DNA of 64,000 nt from Castor canadensis (Eukaryota; Chordata; Mammalia; Rodentia; Castoridae), in contig NC_133395.1 in the NCBI RefSeq assembly GCF_047511655.1, positions 147,550,318 through 147,614,317 of the forward strand, read 5' to 3'. Below are positions 10,380 through 22,086 of this stretch, in pieces (the first letter of the stretch is position 1; every line of letters begins with the position of its first letter). The position numbers and the translations under genes were made by a program. Under the pieces are notes generated by a model. It saw only the letters and a program-made list of their open reading frames with translations. It was not told the origin of the DNA and searched no databases.

Positions 10380-12450
10380 TGCTTGTAATTATATACCATT
10401 TCTTTTCTATTCTTTTACTTTTAACCTTTCCATTTCCTTATAAAGAGAGTATCTTGTGCATGCCACAGTTAAATCTGTTTTCTTTCTACCCAGACTAACA
10501 GTCTCTGTCTTTTTGTCAGTCACTTTAGTCCATTGTTTTTAAACAGCTCATTTGGGGAGTTCAAGTTTATCAACTTGCTATTTGTTTTCCATTGTCCCTT
10601 CTGATCCTTTATTCCTCCTTTCCAGACCTCTGAATCACTCAAGTATTTCTTATATCATTCCTTTTCCTCTTCTATTTTTACTAGTAATGCTTCATATTGT
10701 ACCTAGTGGTTGCTCTAAGGATTATAATGTCTGTTATAATTTCTCACACTCAATCTTACGACCAATGTTGGAACCTTACAACAGGTTGATTCCTTTTAGC
10801 CACTCACTCCCCGTTGTGCTACTTATTGTAAAGTTTACGCCTACACATCATATAAATCCCTTCACACATTTTATTATTTGAGTTCAAATGGCCAGTAGTC
10901 TTTAAAATGTACCTGTTAAACTAGTCTTTTCTATTTATCTACCCACTTATGTTTCTAGAGGTCTTCTGTCCTTCCTGAAGAGATGGGCTTCCAACTAGGA
11001 TTCTTTTCTCTTCACCTTTGTCTCAGTCAGTTCAGGCTGCTGAGACAGAATACCACAATCTAGGGTTTAAACAATAAGCATTTATTTGTCATAGTTCTGG
11101 AGACTGGGAATTCCAGGTCAGGGTGTCAGCCTGGTCGGATCCTTGGTGAGGACCCTCTTCCTGGGTATGCCTTCTTTGGTGTGTGTACACAGGAGAGATC
11201 TCAGGTCTCTTCTCTTACACAAGGATTATCACATGATCACATAACGGGGGCTCTACCCTCTGTAATTGCCTCTATGGCAACCTTGAAGAACTTCCTTTAG
11301 TGTTTCTTATGGATGGGACAACTGGCAACAAACTACTTCAGTTTTGTTTTGTTTTTCTTTTTTTTGAAAATGTCTTTATTTCACCTTCACTTTTGAAAGA
11401 CATCTCACTGGATTTAATTCTAGATTGAGGTTTTTTTTCTTTTAGCCTTTTAAAGATGTCATTCCCTTGTCCTGGGCTTCCATTATTTCTGATAGATGTT
11501 ATTTTTGATGCTTAGCCATCTTTCTTTTTACTGTGCCTCTTAATATAATTTCTGCATTACTAAGAATGTCTTTTTATTGTTCCTCTGGGTGTACTATCAG
11601 TTTTTGTCTGCTTTTAAGATTTTCTCCTTCATTTTTTGTTTTCATCAATTGAATTAATGAAACTAATCACTGAGGTCTGCCTAGGTCTTCATTATGATTC
11701 TTACAAAGAGCCACTGAGCTCTTTGGATCTATGGCTTGCTATCTTTCAACAGTTTTAGGAAACATGTGGCCATTGTTTTTTCAGATATTTCTTTTGCCGC
11801 ATTCTTTCTCTTCTCCTCCAGGGCTTCAATTAGGTAATTTGATATTGTCCCATAGGTCTTTGGTCCATTTTTTTAAAAAATAAAAGGGTTTTTCCTTTCT
11901 TTGCTTCACTTGGATAATTTATGTAATCTGCTCTGTATTCACTTATTCTTTTATCTATTGTATCTAGCTTGCTGTTCAGCACTTCTGATGAGTTCATCAT
12001 TTCAGATGTTTTTCAGTTCTAGAATTTCTAATCGGATCTTTCATAATGTCCAATTCTATCTGTTCACTCATTTCATCAACTGTTGCACTAAATTCTTTAG
12101 CATATTTATAACAATTATTTTAAAGCTCCTGTGTGCTAATTTCATTATGTAGTTATCTTTGGGTTATCTGTCTCTTTTAACGTTTTTCCTTCTTTGATAA
12201 TGGGCACATTTTTCTCCTTTCTTCACATTATAGAAATGATTTCTGGGTATGCTGGACATTGTATGAACCCTACTGAGATTCTGGATTTTATTATCTCCTC
12301 TAAAGAGTGCTGGGTTTTGTTCACTGAGGCTTGGTTTTCAGGCAGGTCTGTTTCAATGTTTTCATCGGTCATAGGGCTTAGCCCTTAATCTTAATGAATG
12401 GCCTTTCTGGGGTTTTAATCAAATGCCATGATGTCCACCAGGGTCCCTGG
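10380..12450 (-). mobile_element. Ancient L1/HAL1-type block, antisense
   Basis: On the + strand this is a T-rich block with phrases seen in antisense old L1 5' regions: 'gtggttgctctaaggattataatg', 'tgtctttatttcaccttcacttttgaaag', 'ttgatattgtcccataggtc', 'tttcagttctagaatttctaat', and 'gggtatgctggacattgtatg'. It is interrupted by a separate MaLR-like segment near 11.02-11.28 kb. No open frame of significance. The family assignment (L1M or HAL1) is approximate. Confidence 0.6.
11019..11285 (-). mobile_element. MST/MLT1-type LTR fragment, antisense, inside old L1
   Basis: Contains 'cagtcagttcaggctgctgagacagaataccacaatc', 'agcatttatttgtcatagttctggagactggga' and 'ggtgaggaccctcttcctggg' in order, the antisense start of MST/MLT1 LTRs. 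It is 3'-incomplete on the right side. It sits within the older L1-like block. Confidence 0.7.
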
Positions 12451-14340
12451 CTTGGTGGGCAAAACTCTCAACACTGAGGACCTCTGATGAACTCTCTGTT
12501 CTCCAGAAGCTGCTCTGTGTTAGTTTCATACTGTCTTGCCCTAAACATGCTCCTCCAGTCTAGAATGTGGCCAAGGACCTGAAGGGAACCCGTACACAGC
12601 ATTAAAGGACTACTTCCCTGCTGTTCTTTCCCTGACACAAGACACTGCTGACCTGACTTGTGTCCTGTGTCCTAACTGCTCTCTGCTTCACTATACTTCC
12701 CACACTGTGGTTTAGAAATCACCTCCAAGCAGAAAGGGTGAATATGGAGGCTACCTCTAGTGCTTCCTTTGATTCAGGATCATGTCTGAAAATGATTCTT
12801 TCATAGTTTCCATTTGTTATAAGCTAAAACCAGCTTCTCAGCTACTTCATTATAATAGCTGGAAGTCTGCGGAATATGTGAATATTTACATGAGAAGTAG
12901 AGTTTGAGGTTAGCTAATGTAATTAAAAATTAAGTTACAGCTGTCTCCCTATGGGCCTACCCTGGTGCTGAGTCAGCACCGAGGATCCTATCTTCTCCTC
13001 TTTCCCACCAGTCAGTGTCCTACAGCCAATCTCATTTGAGTTCACATTCTACATTCTATTCATTTCCCTCCTCTTTTCATGTTGAACTTCCCACAGACAT
13101 AAGAATTAAGAATTACAAAATGGTCAAAGGGAGGAAAGCCAGTTAGACAAAAAAAAAAAAAAAAAAACTCAAAAGAATCTCAAAAATACAGAAATTATGT
13201 AATAACAAATGCACTAGGAGTTCTAAACATAGGAATATATCCTATTAAAGGCCAATACACAAGAAATTAGAGACCCCTGAATAGCTCCTGGCTTGTACTG
13301 CATTTTAACAAGACAGAGAATCATCTTAATATGCACTAATTGAGGAACGGCAAAGGCAACTCAAAACATATGTATATATGTTGGGCTCTTGCATTCAAAG
13401 TGGTAATAAGTGATGCAGCCCTCCCAATCTCCAGAAGAGTTAAAAATAAAAATAAAAAGGCATGCTCCAGTAGGTAGTCAGGAAGTTCCCAGAAATATTC
13501 TAGGTGCCTGCTGTAGCTAATGAAGATTTAAAGTTTCTCATAAAGAACCTATGACAGGGAAATAGACACAGAAACCCAATGGACAGCACTAACAACCCAC
13601 TACGTGCAATACTGCACACTGTAGATGCTTTAAAGTATTTTAAATAAATGTATATAACCCAAATCGTTAAGCATCCATCATAGTGGACTTTCAATCCTAG
13701 GCCACACTTAGGCTCTACCCTGGTCCCCTTTGTTGACTCAAGTCTTTATCTAGTTACCATGTTTATTGTTTTTGAAAATTTAACTTGGAAAACACTATTG
13801 CATCTCTCCACAGCATTTTATCCCCACATCTGGCTTGGAGACCATCAGCTTACTGAGTCCATGCACGCCTGCTAATGTTTCCACAAGCTTTATTTTGGAA
13901 GTCTGGTGCACTTTGGCTTTGAAACATGTGTATGGGAGATTTTTAACATAAGAAGCCCTGCATGCATTGTTATTCTTAAATAGATGTATGCAACTGTTAA
14001 AATTTGTGTTTCCCTACAGCTGACTGGGCACGTTCCCAGTGAGGAAATAAGGTCAGCAAAACAGCTGCAACAGTGACAAGGGGACCAGTGGCCTTGAGAG
14101 CACTGGTCAAGAGAGCCTTCTACTGCTGTGGTATGTGGGAGAAATGAGGACCTTAAGGATGAAAAATGCCAGGGTAGGAGATTTCTGTGAAGTTCTCCAG
14201 AGGTCCAGAAATTAAAATCTGTTGACAGATTAATACATAAAAACATGTCACATGAAACAAAACATTCACCCTAATCTGTGCATGGTTCTAAATCTAATGA
14301 ACAGTCAGGTTGTGGAAGTAGCACATTTCTTCCTAGAAAG
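12451..14340. other. Non-coding stretch; 20-bp poly(A) near 13147
   Basis: Nothing coding was recognised. An A-run of about 18-20 bases at 13148-13166 is the only simple repeat. A 118-codon minus-strand frame (13890-14246) has no recognisable domain. Confidence 0.5.
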
Positions 14341-14465
14341 TAGATGTTCTCGTCTAAAGTCTACTTCTGTATCCTGGTGTGACCACAGGTGTGTCATTTA
14401 GACAACCTGTGCCTCAGTGTCCCTATGAGAATACTTATGATCTCTCAGGGTGTCGTATCTTCTCC
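14341..14465 (+). repeat. Probable MIR fragment
   Basis: Contains 'cctggtgtgaccacaggtgtgtcatttagacaacctgtgcctcagtgtccctatgagaat', similar to the MIR 3' segment (loss of soluble context such as 'cctcagtttccccatctgtaaaatg'). Diverged. Confidence 0.45.
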
Positions 14466-14683
14466 TCCCCTTCTCCTTTAGGAGAACGTATTTCTCTAGG
14501 AGCTTCATGTGTTTCTTTCATGCACTTCTTTCAATCTAGCTAAGTGCAAAGGACTGCAATGAAAGAACAGCAGAAAGTACTTTTCCCAGGTGCAGCACAG
14601 GAAAGTCAGCAAATTCGCCACTCATGTCTTGGCTATGCTCTCATTGTCGAGCCTATGAGCCAAATTTTAAGTCTGATGCTCTG

Positions 14684-14850
14684 TGTTGTTTGGAGATGTA
14701 GTGTCCCCAAAGGCCCATGCACTGAAGGCTTGGTCCCCACCCTGTGGCACTATTGGCAGGTGGTGGAACTTTTAGGAGGTGGGACTCAGTGGAAGGAAGT
14801 GAAGACATTAGGGTGGTGACTTGAAGGGGATGTTGGAACTCTGGCCCCTC

Positions 14851-14917
<67 letters not shown>

Positions 14918-15120
14918 GCTTCCCATCTGCCATGAGGTGACTAGGACTCCTTGGCAACATGTTCCTGCTATGATGTGCTGGGCCACCACAGGCCCAAACT
15001 GATGGGACTAAGCAACGAAGGCCTGAAACCTCTCAAACTTTGATCAAAACAAACTTCACCTCTTTTTAAGTTGCTTACCTTAGGTGTTTTGTCACAGTGA
15101 GGAAAAGCTGACTAATATAC
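14684..15120 (+). mobile_element. MaLR-like LTR containing a (TC)n microsatellite
   Basis: Begins 'tgttgtttggagatgtagtg' and continues with 'gtccccaaaggcccatgcactgaaggc', 'aggaggtgggactcagtgg' and the 3' pattern 'gtgttttgtcacagtgaggaaaagctgactaata'. A near-perfect (TC)n run (about 14856-14917, 31 dinucleotides with one interruption) has expanded from the pyrimidine-rich middle of the LTR. The arginine/glutamate-repeat frame on the minus strand is only this microsatellite. Confidence 0.75.
14856..14917. repeat. (TC)n microsatellite
   Basis: About 62 bp of alternating T and C with one TT interruption at 14909-14910. It lies inside an LTR. Likely length-polymorphic. Confidence 0.95.
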
Positions 15121-16225
15121 TCTGATTTAGTCATATGATGAAATAATTCATAAATGACTACATTTCTTGTTTAGATGTCCTTCCATAGACATTTGGTAGT
15201 ACTTCTGTGGCTATTCTCTATAATGAAAATACATATGTGTGTTAAACACTAATTATCATCTTTCCTAAAGAGCTTACATCATCAAAATTATTTGCTAAAA
15301 CCTAAGGACTCACAATCCTTTTCACTTAAATAAGTTGTTATAGTTCCCTGTAGTTCTTCAGTGTTTATGCACCTCTAAACACAACTTGAATGGTTATCAG
15401 CCGGCACTCACACGAGTGTGTGACCTGTTGTTTCTCACATGTATACTTTCCCTTAGAAAAGTGATCTTCATTTAGAATGGCTACAATATATTTGGTAGAG
15501 TTAATGTAACAATTTAGCAAAGTTGCTATAACAATTTTTATCTGCCCTAGGCTGAAATAAGTGAACTAAAGTTTATTACTAGTGTTTTTTTCTATGCTTT
15601 TTCTATGTTTTACATCTCTTTAATATATGTTAATGAAGGAAGCTATTGCAATACTGGAGCACAGATATCTAGAGCAACTGTGCTTTCATGATTTTTATCC
15701 TTTAGGATTGTAAGGTGCTGGGTTTTGTTTTGTTTAATACTTTTCAGTCTCAGTTTTACCTCATGTACTATTAAGGTCATAACCCCCATGTGTGCATACA
15801 TACCCACTTTGGCTTTTTGACTGAACTAGTTTCACCCATCCTTGTATTTTTAATTTTTCTGTTTTACTTTGTGATTCAACCTGAAAAATTTTTTTTAATT
15901 CTATTGAGTTTTATTTTCATTTATTAGTATAACATATGTGTTTGATCATAGGTATGTGATATATTTTATCATTTTTCTTTCTTCAGGTGGATACTGCACT
16001 ATGACAATTCTTGAAGTTTTTCACATCTTTAAAATTAGGATGTGTCTTACAGTGGATAGTATGTCATGGTCCAATTGGTAATGTTTTTTCTTACATAGCA
16101 ATGATTAAAATAATAGTAACCCTAAATTGAGGCAGTCAATGTTTACAAATGTGGCACATGTTCCACCATGTGACTTATTTTCCTCACATTTTATTGCAGT
16201 TCTTCACCTACTAAGACCTGGATTC
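15121..16225. other. AT-rich non-coding stretch
   Basis: No gene, RNA or confident repeat was recognised. T-rich segments such as 15700-15960 may be old L1 3' UTR, but this could not be established by eye. Confidence 0.5.
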
Positions 16226-16227
16226 TA

Positions 16228-16410
16228 AAGGTGGCGTCAGTGGCTCACACTTGCAATCCTGGCTACTCAGGAGGCAGAGATCAGGAGGATCGAGGTTCAA
16301 GATAGGGTTTGCAAGATAGGGTGTCGCAAACCCTATCTTGAAAAAACCCATCACAAAAAAGGGCTGGTAGGGTGTCTCAAGGTGTAGGTACTGAGTTCAT
16401 GCCCTGGGTT
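16228..16410 (+). repeat. B1-like plus tRNA-like SINE with internal inverted duplication
   Basis: A B1-like start ('tcagtggctcacacttgcaatcctggctactcaggaggcagagatcaggaggatc') runs into a short segment where 'gatagggtttgcaagatagggtgt' is followed by 'cgcaaaccctatcttg', a local inverted repeat of 'caagatagggtttgc'. A tRNA-SINE-like 'gggctggtagggtgtctcaaggtgtag' follows. This could form a hairpin. Confidence 0.65.
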
Positions 16411-16734
16411 CTGTTCAGGGTCATCTTTAAATTTCTGCACTTATACAAATTTACAACTCTTCTTAATCAGTTGCCCTCGGTTTCCCACAGAGTCAGCAAC
16501 AGAATTACCTTCTGTGTCTCCCACAACCCTCTCCCTCCTTCACTACCCAATTGTAGCCAGTGATACTGCTTTTGCTTAAGGTCTGCCTTTTCATTGTTGG
16601 GTATTTGTCCTTTGGACAGTAGGGCTTGTCAGCATTGAAGAGAACACGATACCCAGGCTCATTCCGCTCTCTACCTTGAATACACATTGTCAGGACATTA
16701 ACATTAACACGTATCATTTACCTTTCTCTATAAT

Positions 16735-17165
16735 TCTGAGGCTTAAAACAATAAATGGTCATTTATTTCCTACAGTCCCATGGGTTGGCTGAGTAGCTCT
16801 TCTGGTGTGGGTCAGAGTGACCACACCATTAGTTATAGGTCAGCAATGCAGTTGGTCTTGAGGCTCCACTGGCAGGTCTGGCTGATATCAGCTGAGGCAG
16901 AGACCATCTGTCTCCAATCATCAGTGAGCTAGCCTGGGCTTGCTCCATGGGAGGCAGAGGGGCACTTCCAACAGCAAAAGGAAGCAAGCCCCAACACACA
17001 AGTGCTTTACAAGTCTCTGCTTGTCTCACATCTACAGCTGTTCCACTGACCACCAAATCACAGGGCCAAGCCCAGACTCAGTGGAAGAGAAGAGTCATTT
17101 GACACTAAGTCTCCCCTACTCCACTCCATTCTTTTCTTTGCTTTTACCTTAGATCCGCTGTCAAA
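16735..17165 (-). mobile_element. MLT1-like LTR relic, antisense
   Basis: Contains 'gcttaaaacaataaatggtcatttatttcctacagtc', 'gggttggctgagtagctcttctggtgtgggtcag' and 'caaatcacagggccaagcccagactca', in the order of antisense MLT1 LTRs. Highly diverged, so boundaries are approximate. Confidence 0.55.
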
Positions 17166-17437
17166 TGTATTCAGCACTCAGTCCTTTTCTGAAGTTTCCC
17201 CTGTCATCTCGTGTTGGGTTGAGTTCATGCTCCAATGGGTCCCTCAGGAGGGGCTCCTGATGAGGAGATGGGAGGATGTTGTTTTCTAACATATACAGAG
17301 GCACTCTGTGTACTTGCTGCAGCCCTGACCTTCAATTGCACTGGAGATAGAGTTCGTGTATATGAAGAACAAGGATGTGACTAGAATGCAAGGGCTGGAG
17401 AATCAGTGTGCTCATCTAGCCGAATATCCATTCCTGA

Positions 17438-17700
17438 TGTATTAGTCAGGGTTCCAAGGACTGAGAGACAGCGCAAGAGGGCTATTCATCATGGAACTTG
17501 GCCCATGTCACTATGGAGGCTGAGAAGTCCCTTGATCTACCATCTGCACCTGGAAACCGACGACAGCTAATGATGTAATTCACCATCAAGTTTGACGTCC
17601 AGGGGCAGAAGATGGAAAGGAGAATTCCTCTGCTTTTTGTTCTACAGGCCTTTGGTGGATTGGATGATACCACCCACATTGGTGAGGGTGGACATGGGAT
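17438..17700 (-). mobile_element. LTR-like fragment (ERVL/MaLR class), antisense
   Basis: Begins 'tgtattagtcagggttcc' and continues with 'ggaggctgagaagtcc', 'aattcaccatcaag', 'ttctacaggcctttggtggattggatgataccaccc' and 'attggtgaggg'. This order is familiar from a common mammalian ERV-type LTR. The family name is not certain. No coding region is attached. Confidence 0.55.
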
Positions 17701-19690
17701 CCAGAAAGAACTTCCTCATCTGGGAGCTAGTACTAAGTTCTCAGACACCCTGGAACTGACCTGCCTGAAGGGGAGGCAGCACCTTCATTCTGGGTTTCTG
17801 CACATGTCCTTCACACAGGATAGTGGACTGGACCATCGTTCCAGCTCCTCACTGGCTCCCACATCATAGTAGACAACCACACCCTTTGCCATGCGACTTC
17901 CACCCAGCAGGGGGAGGTACACTTCCCTGACCCTTGTGCTTTGGTTATGAAATGTCAGCAGAGGAGATGCAGGCAGAAACCTGAGAGTCCTTGCTTAACT
18001 GGGCTTGCCATCATTGCTTCTGCCATTTCCACAATCCAAGGTAGATAACAGACATGTGGAGCAGATGCTCAGATGACCTGCACATCTGCAGTGAAAAACA
18101 GAGTCTCTGCAGCAACCACAGCCAGAAATGGAGCCACCAGGAGCCTAGACAGGATTAACCCAGCCAGACTGAGAGAGTTACATGGGGAGTGTTTTAAGCA
18201 AATTGAGTTTTGAAATGGTTTTCGACACTGCCAGGTGCTGGAATTTAGTCTACGTTGTGATCCAGGCAAAACCCTCAAGGATGTCAATGAACAGATGACC
18301 TACTTCCTGGGTAAGCCACTGCTCTCCCAGGTCCAGGCTGGAGTGTCCCTTCCCGCAACCACCCAACACTGTGTCAACATGGGTCAGCTGTGCCCATGGA
18401 CTGGCCATGAGCCTCACAAATGTGATGTATGGGCTTCTTCTCTTCGACTTCTCTTTCCCTTACCATGCCCAGACTCTAAAGTACCTCCAGCACTTCACAC
18501 TTAGCACAGAGCTGTAGACCCAGGAGCCCCTCCACACCTACTGTTTGAACAAATTAAACACTGAATGCATTAGAAGGTCATTTTCGCAACGTGACAAAGG
18601 GCCCACGGGAGGTAAAATACCTACCATTTCTTCTACCTAATGCATTTAAATACACCAATGACATTTTGAACAAATAAGGAAATTCACTGGAATTAGATTT
18701 TGATTGCATTTCATTTAAAATTCAGCTCTAGTAATTCAACATTGACACACATTTTAATGGACTGCTGGGACTCCATGACCAAAGAAGAGGTAAAATTCCA
18801 TTAAATCTCTTCAAGTCTTTTCAAAATTGATGTTAAGGGAAACCTGTTCAGCTTAAAAGAAATTTGTCCCTTGGACTAATAAACTTGCTTAATCACTCAG
18901 CAGAATTAAAACTGGACCCTTTACTGCTGTACTTCTCAGAACTTTTAATATGCTAATGTACATTGTACAGCTCTGAGAGGGGAATTAGTATGCAGCATTT
19001 CCTAAGCCAATTTGGCCCTGGAACCCTGAGAACTTTTTGTGCTTAGGACATTTTATGATTCATATTAGCCCATGGAACGCAGTTTGAGAAACCAATCTTT
19101 TCCAAGGACCTGGGAGGTAATGAATCATTCTGTCAGCCACACAGTTATATTTAAGCTCCACCATCCTGGCCCTAAAATGACTACCCCAGTGGTTGGTCAC
19201 CTTTTCATAGTTACAGCACATTGAAGAAACTGAAAGACTCAAGGCGAGGGGAAGCAGAATGGGGGGGTGGCGGGCAGAAAGCCACTAAACAAAGTCAGAA
19301 ATAATTACAATGAAACACTTCTTGGGCTAAACAAAAGTCTCACAGGTCTATAAGGAAAAATCTACAGTCATCTCACTATCCACCCTACAACACTGGGCTC
19401 TGACTAGATTGGGGAGTGGACCTGAGCTAGTGAGGCAAGGACGTGGAGCCTTCCAAAGAACGCTGCTTTTGTGCTGGCTGCCAGGACATCACTCCCTGTA
19501 ACTCCTCTTGGTCATGGCTGTCTCTTGCATCTCACCACCAGATCAGAGCCACAACCACTCGCTTATAATGAAACTGACACATAGCTCACCCATCCTCAGA
19601 AATCACAGTAGCTCAGCAATGTCCTGGCCATGGCAGAGAGGAAACAGAGTCAATCATAGCAAACCGCAAGGCACTAAAAATACAATAACC
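17701..19690. other. Non-coding stretch of unknown content
   Basis: No exon or known repeat was recognised with confidence. The 17930-18170 part may be an ancient transposon relic. An 89-codon + frame at 18235-18504 is noted as a finding because its first half looks protein-like, but no family was recognised. 18540-19060 is AT-rich, apparently single-copy sequence. Confidence 0.5.
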
Positions 19691-19976
19691 AGGAAGGCCC
19701 CAGCCCAAGGCACTATTGAAAGGAGGTGGGACCTTTGAGAAGTGCAGCCTAGTTGGAGGCCTTCTTGTCAAGGGGTGTGTCCTTAAAGGGACTAGTAGAA
19801 CCCTGGCCCCTCCTCTCCGTTTCTGGTGAGCAGCTTCCTCTGCCATATGCGCCCATCACGATGTGCTACCTTGCCACAGCCCCGCATTTCATGGCCAGAA
19901 ACATCCAGAACTGGGAGCCCAGATAAGCCTTCTCTGTTTAAGATGATTCTTAGAGCAACATGAAGCTGACTAACAC
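19690..19976 (+). mobile_element. MaLR-like LTR, 5'-incomplete, sense
   Basis: Contains 'attgaaaggaggtgggacctttgagaagtg', 'agaaccctggcccctcctctc', 'agcagcttcctctgccatatg', and ends 'atgaagctgactaacaca', the MaLR 3' terminus shared with the copies at 15120 and 58563. Confidence 0.7.
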
Positions 19977-20459
19977 ATATGGAAAACTCAGTGACAGCCA
20001 AAGGTGCATGACTTAAATTTCCTCCTTGGAGTGTGGCACATGCCTTCTAATTGCTGCTGTGCCCTCAATGAAACCCGCCTGCCCTACACTGGGACAGGTA
20101 GGGCAATCAGCTTGTGTACAGATAACTTAAAGAACAATGACATTTCCTGACAGTCAACCACTGAAGTAGCATTCACATACAAGAAATACACACATACAGC
20201 ACTCACATGTAATATCTAGCATGCCTGGTACAGGAAGGCCTTGTCCAAGGTGTGGTGGGATAGTGGGGACAGCCCACTTTATGCTGACCCCTTTTTATTA
20301 ATCATCTCACTGACCAGTTAGAAAAAGCAATAGGAAAGCAGAGGTCCTGCTTTAGGACCAACGACCACGCTTCATGAAGAAAAAGATAAAACTACTAAGG
20401 AATGTAACGGAACACAGCAGAGTACTCTAACAGGTGAGAAAGCATGGGCTGAATTGTGG

Positions 20460-20547
20460 TTTGTTTTATTTTGCAGTACTGAGATTTGAACTCAGGCCTC
20501 ACACTTGCTAGGCAGCATTCTACCACTTGACTTACTCCACCAGCCCC
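20460..20547 (-). repeat. tRNA-derived SINE, antisense
   Basis: 'ttgcagtactgagatttgaactcaggcctcacacttgctaggcagcattctaccacttgac...ccagcccc' in order; this is the reverse complement of the 5992-6083 element with moderate divergence. Confidence 0.8.
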
Positions 20548-21039
20548 ATGGTCTGGATTTTGGATGGAATACTCAATATTGCAGATTATTACTTCCCTGA
20601 TGTACTTTTTGCAATTCTAGATGAAATTACAAAATGATTTTTCATAGAAATTTAGACAAAATGATTCTAACATTGAGGTATAAAAACAGATGTTAAAGAC
20701 TGCCAAAAAAATTTTGAAAATTTATCCAGCATGTATTAAGGAATATTAAATAAAGCTATAGGAATTAAAGTGGAATGTTAGTGAGACAGAACAAATACCA
20801 CAATAGCAAAAAAGAGAGAAGGCAGATGGGCAGGAATAAACAGGGAAATTAGGTACAAGAAAAAGATGATAAACATCTACAGAGAGAGGTATGTTTACCC
20901 TGATCACGTGGTACCCACCACATTTACAATCTGCATGTCTTTATGCAGTTTAAATTTCAGTTTAATTTTTTAAAGAGTTAGTTAGGATTTCAAATCAGAG
21001 CACTCCAAATGGAGTGTGTGATAAGGAGTTGGAAATTTT

Positions 21040-21400
21040 AGTTCAGCACTCACGAAACAAAACAAAAGAAATCCAGATATCACACCACTCTTTGGAACAA
21101 AATAAATTCCAAATGGATCAGAAAAATAGACAGGGCTACAATCACCTCAGAATAAAAAAATTGATGCATTTTTTCATAAACTAGGATGGGAAAAACATTT
21201 CTTACTATGATGCAAAAATCCACAAATCATCAACAACAAATTTCTTTAGAACTCCGAAATGGTGAAAAGATAATGAGAAGATATTTGTAACACGGAAAAC
21301 ACTGAGTGCTCAGCATCATTCCGATCTCAAATCTCGAATACGGCAATAATAAAAACAGTGGCCCTCTGCATCCAGATCCAAATAGAAATGTTTTAAAAAT
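21040..21400 (+). mobile_element. Probable old L1 ORF2 fragment
   Basis: 'ctttggaacaaaataaattccaaatggatcagaaaaatagac', 'aaactaggatgggaaaaacatttc' and 'aaagataatgagaagatatttgtaacacgg' are consistent with L1 ORF2 between the reverse transcriptase and C-terminal regions. No open frame survives. Confidence 0.55.
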
Positions 21401-21406
21401 CACGTC

Positions 21407-21560
21407 CAGCTGGGCATGGTGGCACACACCTGTGAGCTCAGCAGTCAGTGCCACCCGATCTGAAAAACACACTAAAAGCAAAAGGGTGGATTCCAGTGAG
21501 GGAGCATTTGCCTAGGCATAGAAAGGCCCTGAGTTCAATCTCCAGTTACAAAGGAAAATA
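21407..21560 (+). repeat. B1 + tRNA-like composite SINE (B4-like)
   Basis: A B1-like left part ('cagctgggcatggtggcacacacctgtgagctcagcagtcag') is followed by a tRNA/ID-like right part ('gagggagcatttgcctaggcatagaaaggccctgagttcaatctcc'). The fusion order 7SL-like then tRNA-like argues for a composite rodent SINE. Confidence 0.65.
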
Positions 21561-21839
21561 ATTACGTTTGTACTGAATAGGTAGACTTTTTTCTTGTCGT
21601 TATCTCCTAAACAACTATCACATAACCACTGTGTACACAGCACTTACATCGCATTAGAGACCACTCATGGTCTCGAGACAGAAACACACAGGAGGAGGTA
21701 TGTAGGATACATGTAACTAGGCATGCAACTACATGAGGAACTTGAGCATCTGAGCACCTCCATGTCCAAGCGGGGTCTTAGAGCCCCTCCCCCAGGGCAC
21801 AAAAGAGACTGTAAAGCAAATTCAAAAGAAGAGAATCAA

Positions 21840-22069
21840 AGAATTGAAAAAGAAATATTATGAAAGAATACAAATGGTCAATAACTATACTCATGATAAA
21901 AAGTGAATATAAAGCAAGATACTGTTTCTTGCCTAATAGACTCGCACAGATGAAAAACACTTGCAAAATCCAGTGTTGGTCCAAATGTAGGACACTAGCC
22001 ACTGCTTGCCCCTGCCAGGCAGGTCACAGGGAAACCTCATCAGAATGTAAAGAATGTACACCTTTTGCC
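21840..22069 (+). mobile_element. Old L1 3' fragment, left half, split by younger L1
   Basis: 'gaatacaaatggtcaataactatactcatgataaaaagtg' and 'gactcgcacagatgaaaaacacttgcaaaatccagtgttgg' look like an old L1 ORF2 end. It resumes at 23587 ('ctaagaatctctcagaagcagaaaaatcattcc') after the younger insertion. Confidence 0.55.
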
Positions 22070-22086
22070 CATGAAATCCCATTTCT
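22070..22086. repeat. L1 target-site duplication, left copy
   Basis: catgaaatcccatttct (17 bp) is repeated exactly at 23570-23586 and flanks the L1 between them. Perfect identity marks a relatively recent insertion. Confidence 0.95.

Noticed and set aside
14786-14989. Arg/Glu-repeat protein frame
   Set aside because: Translation of the (TC)n microsatellite.
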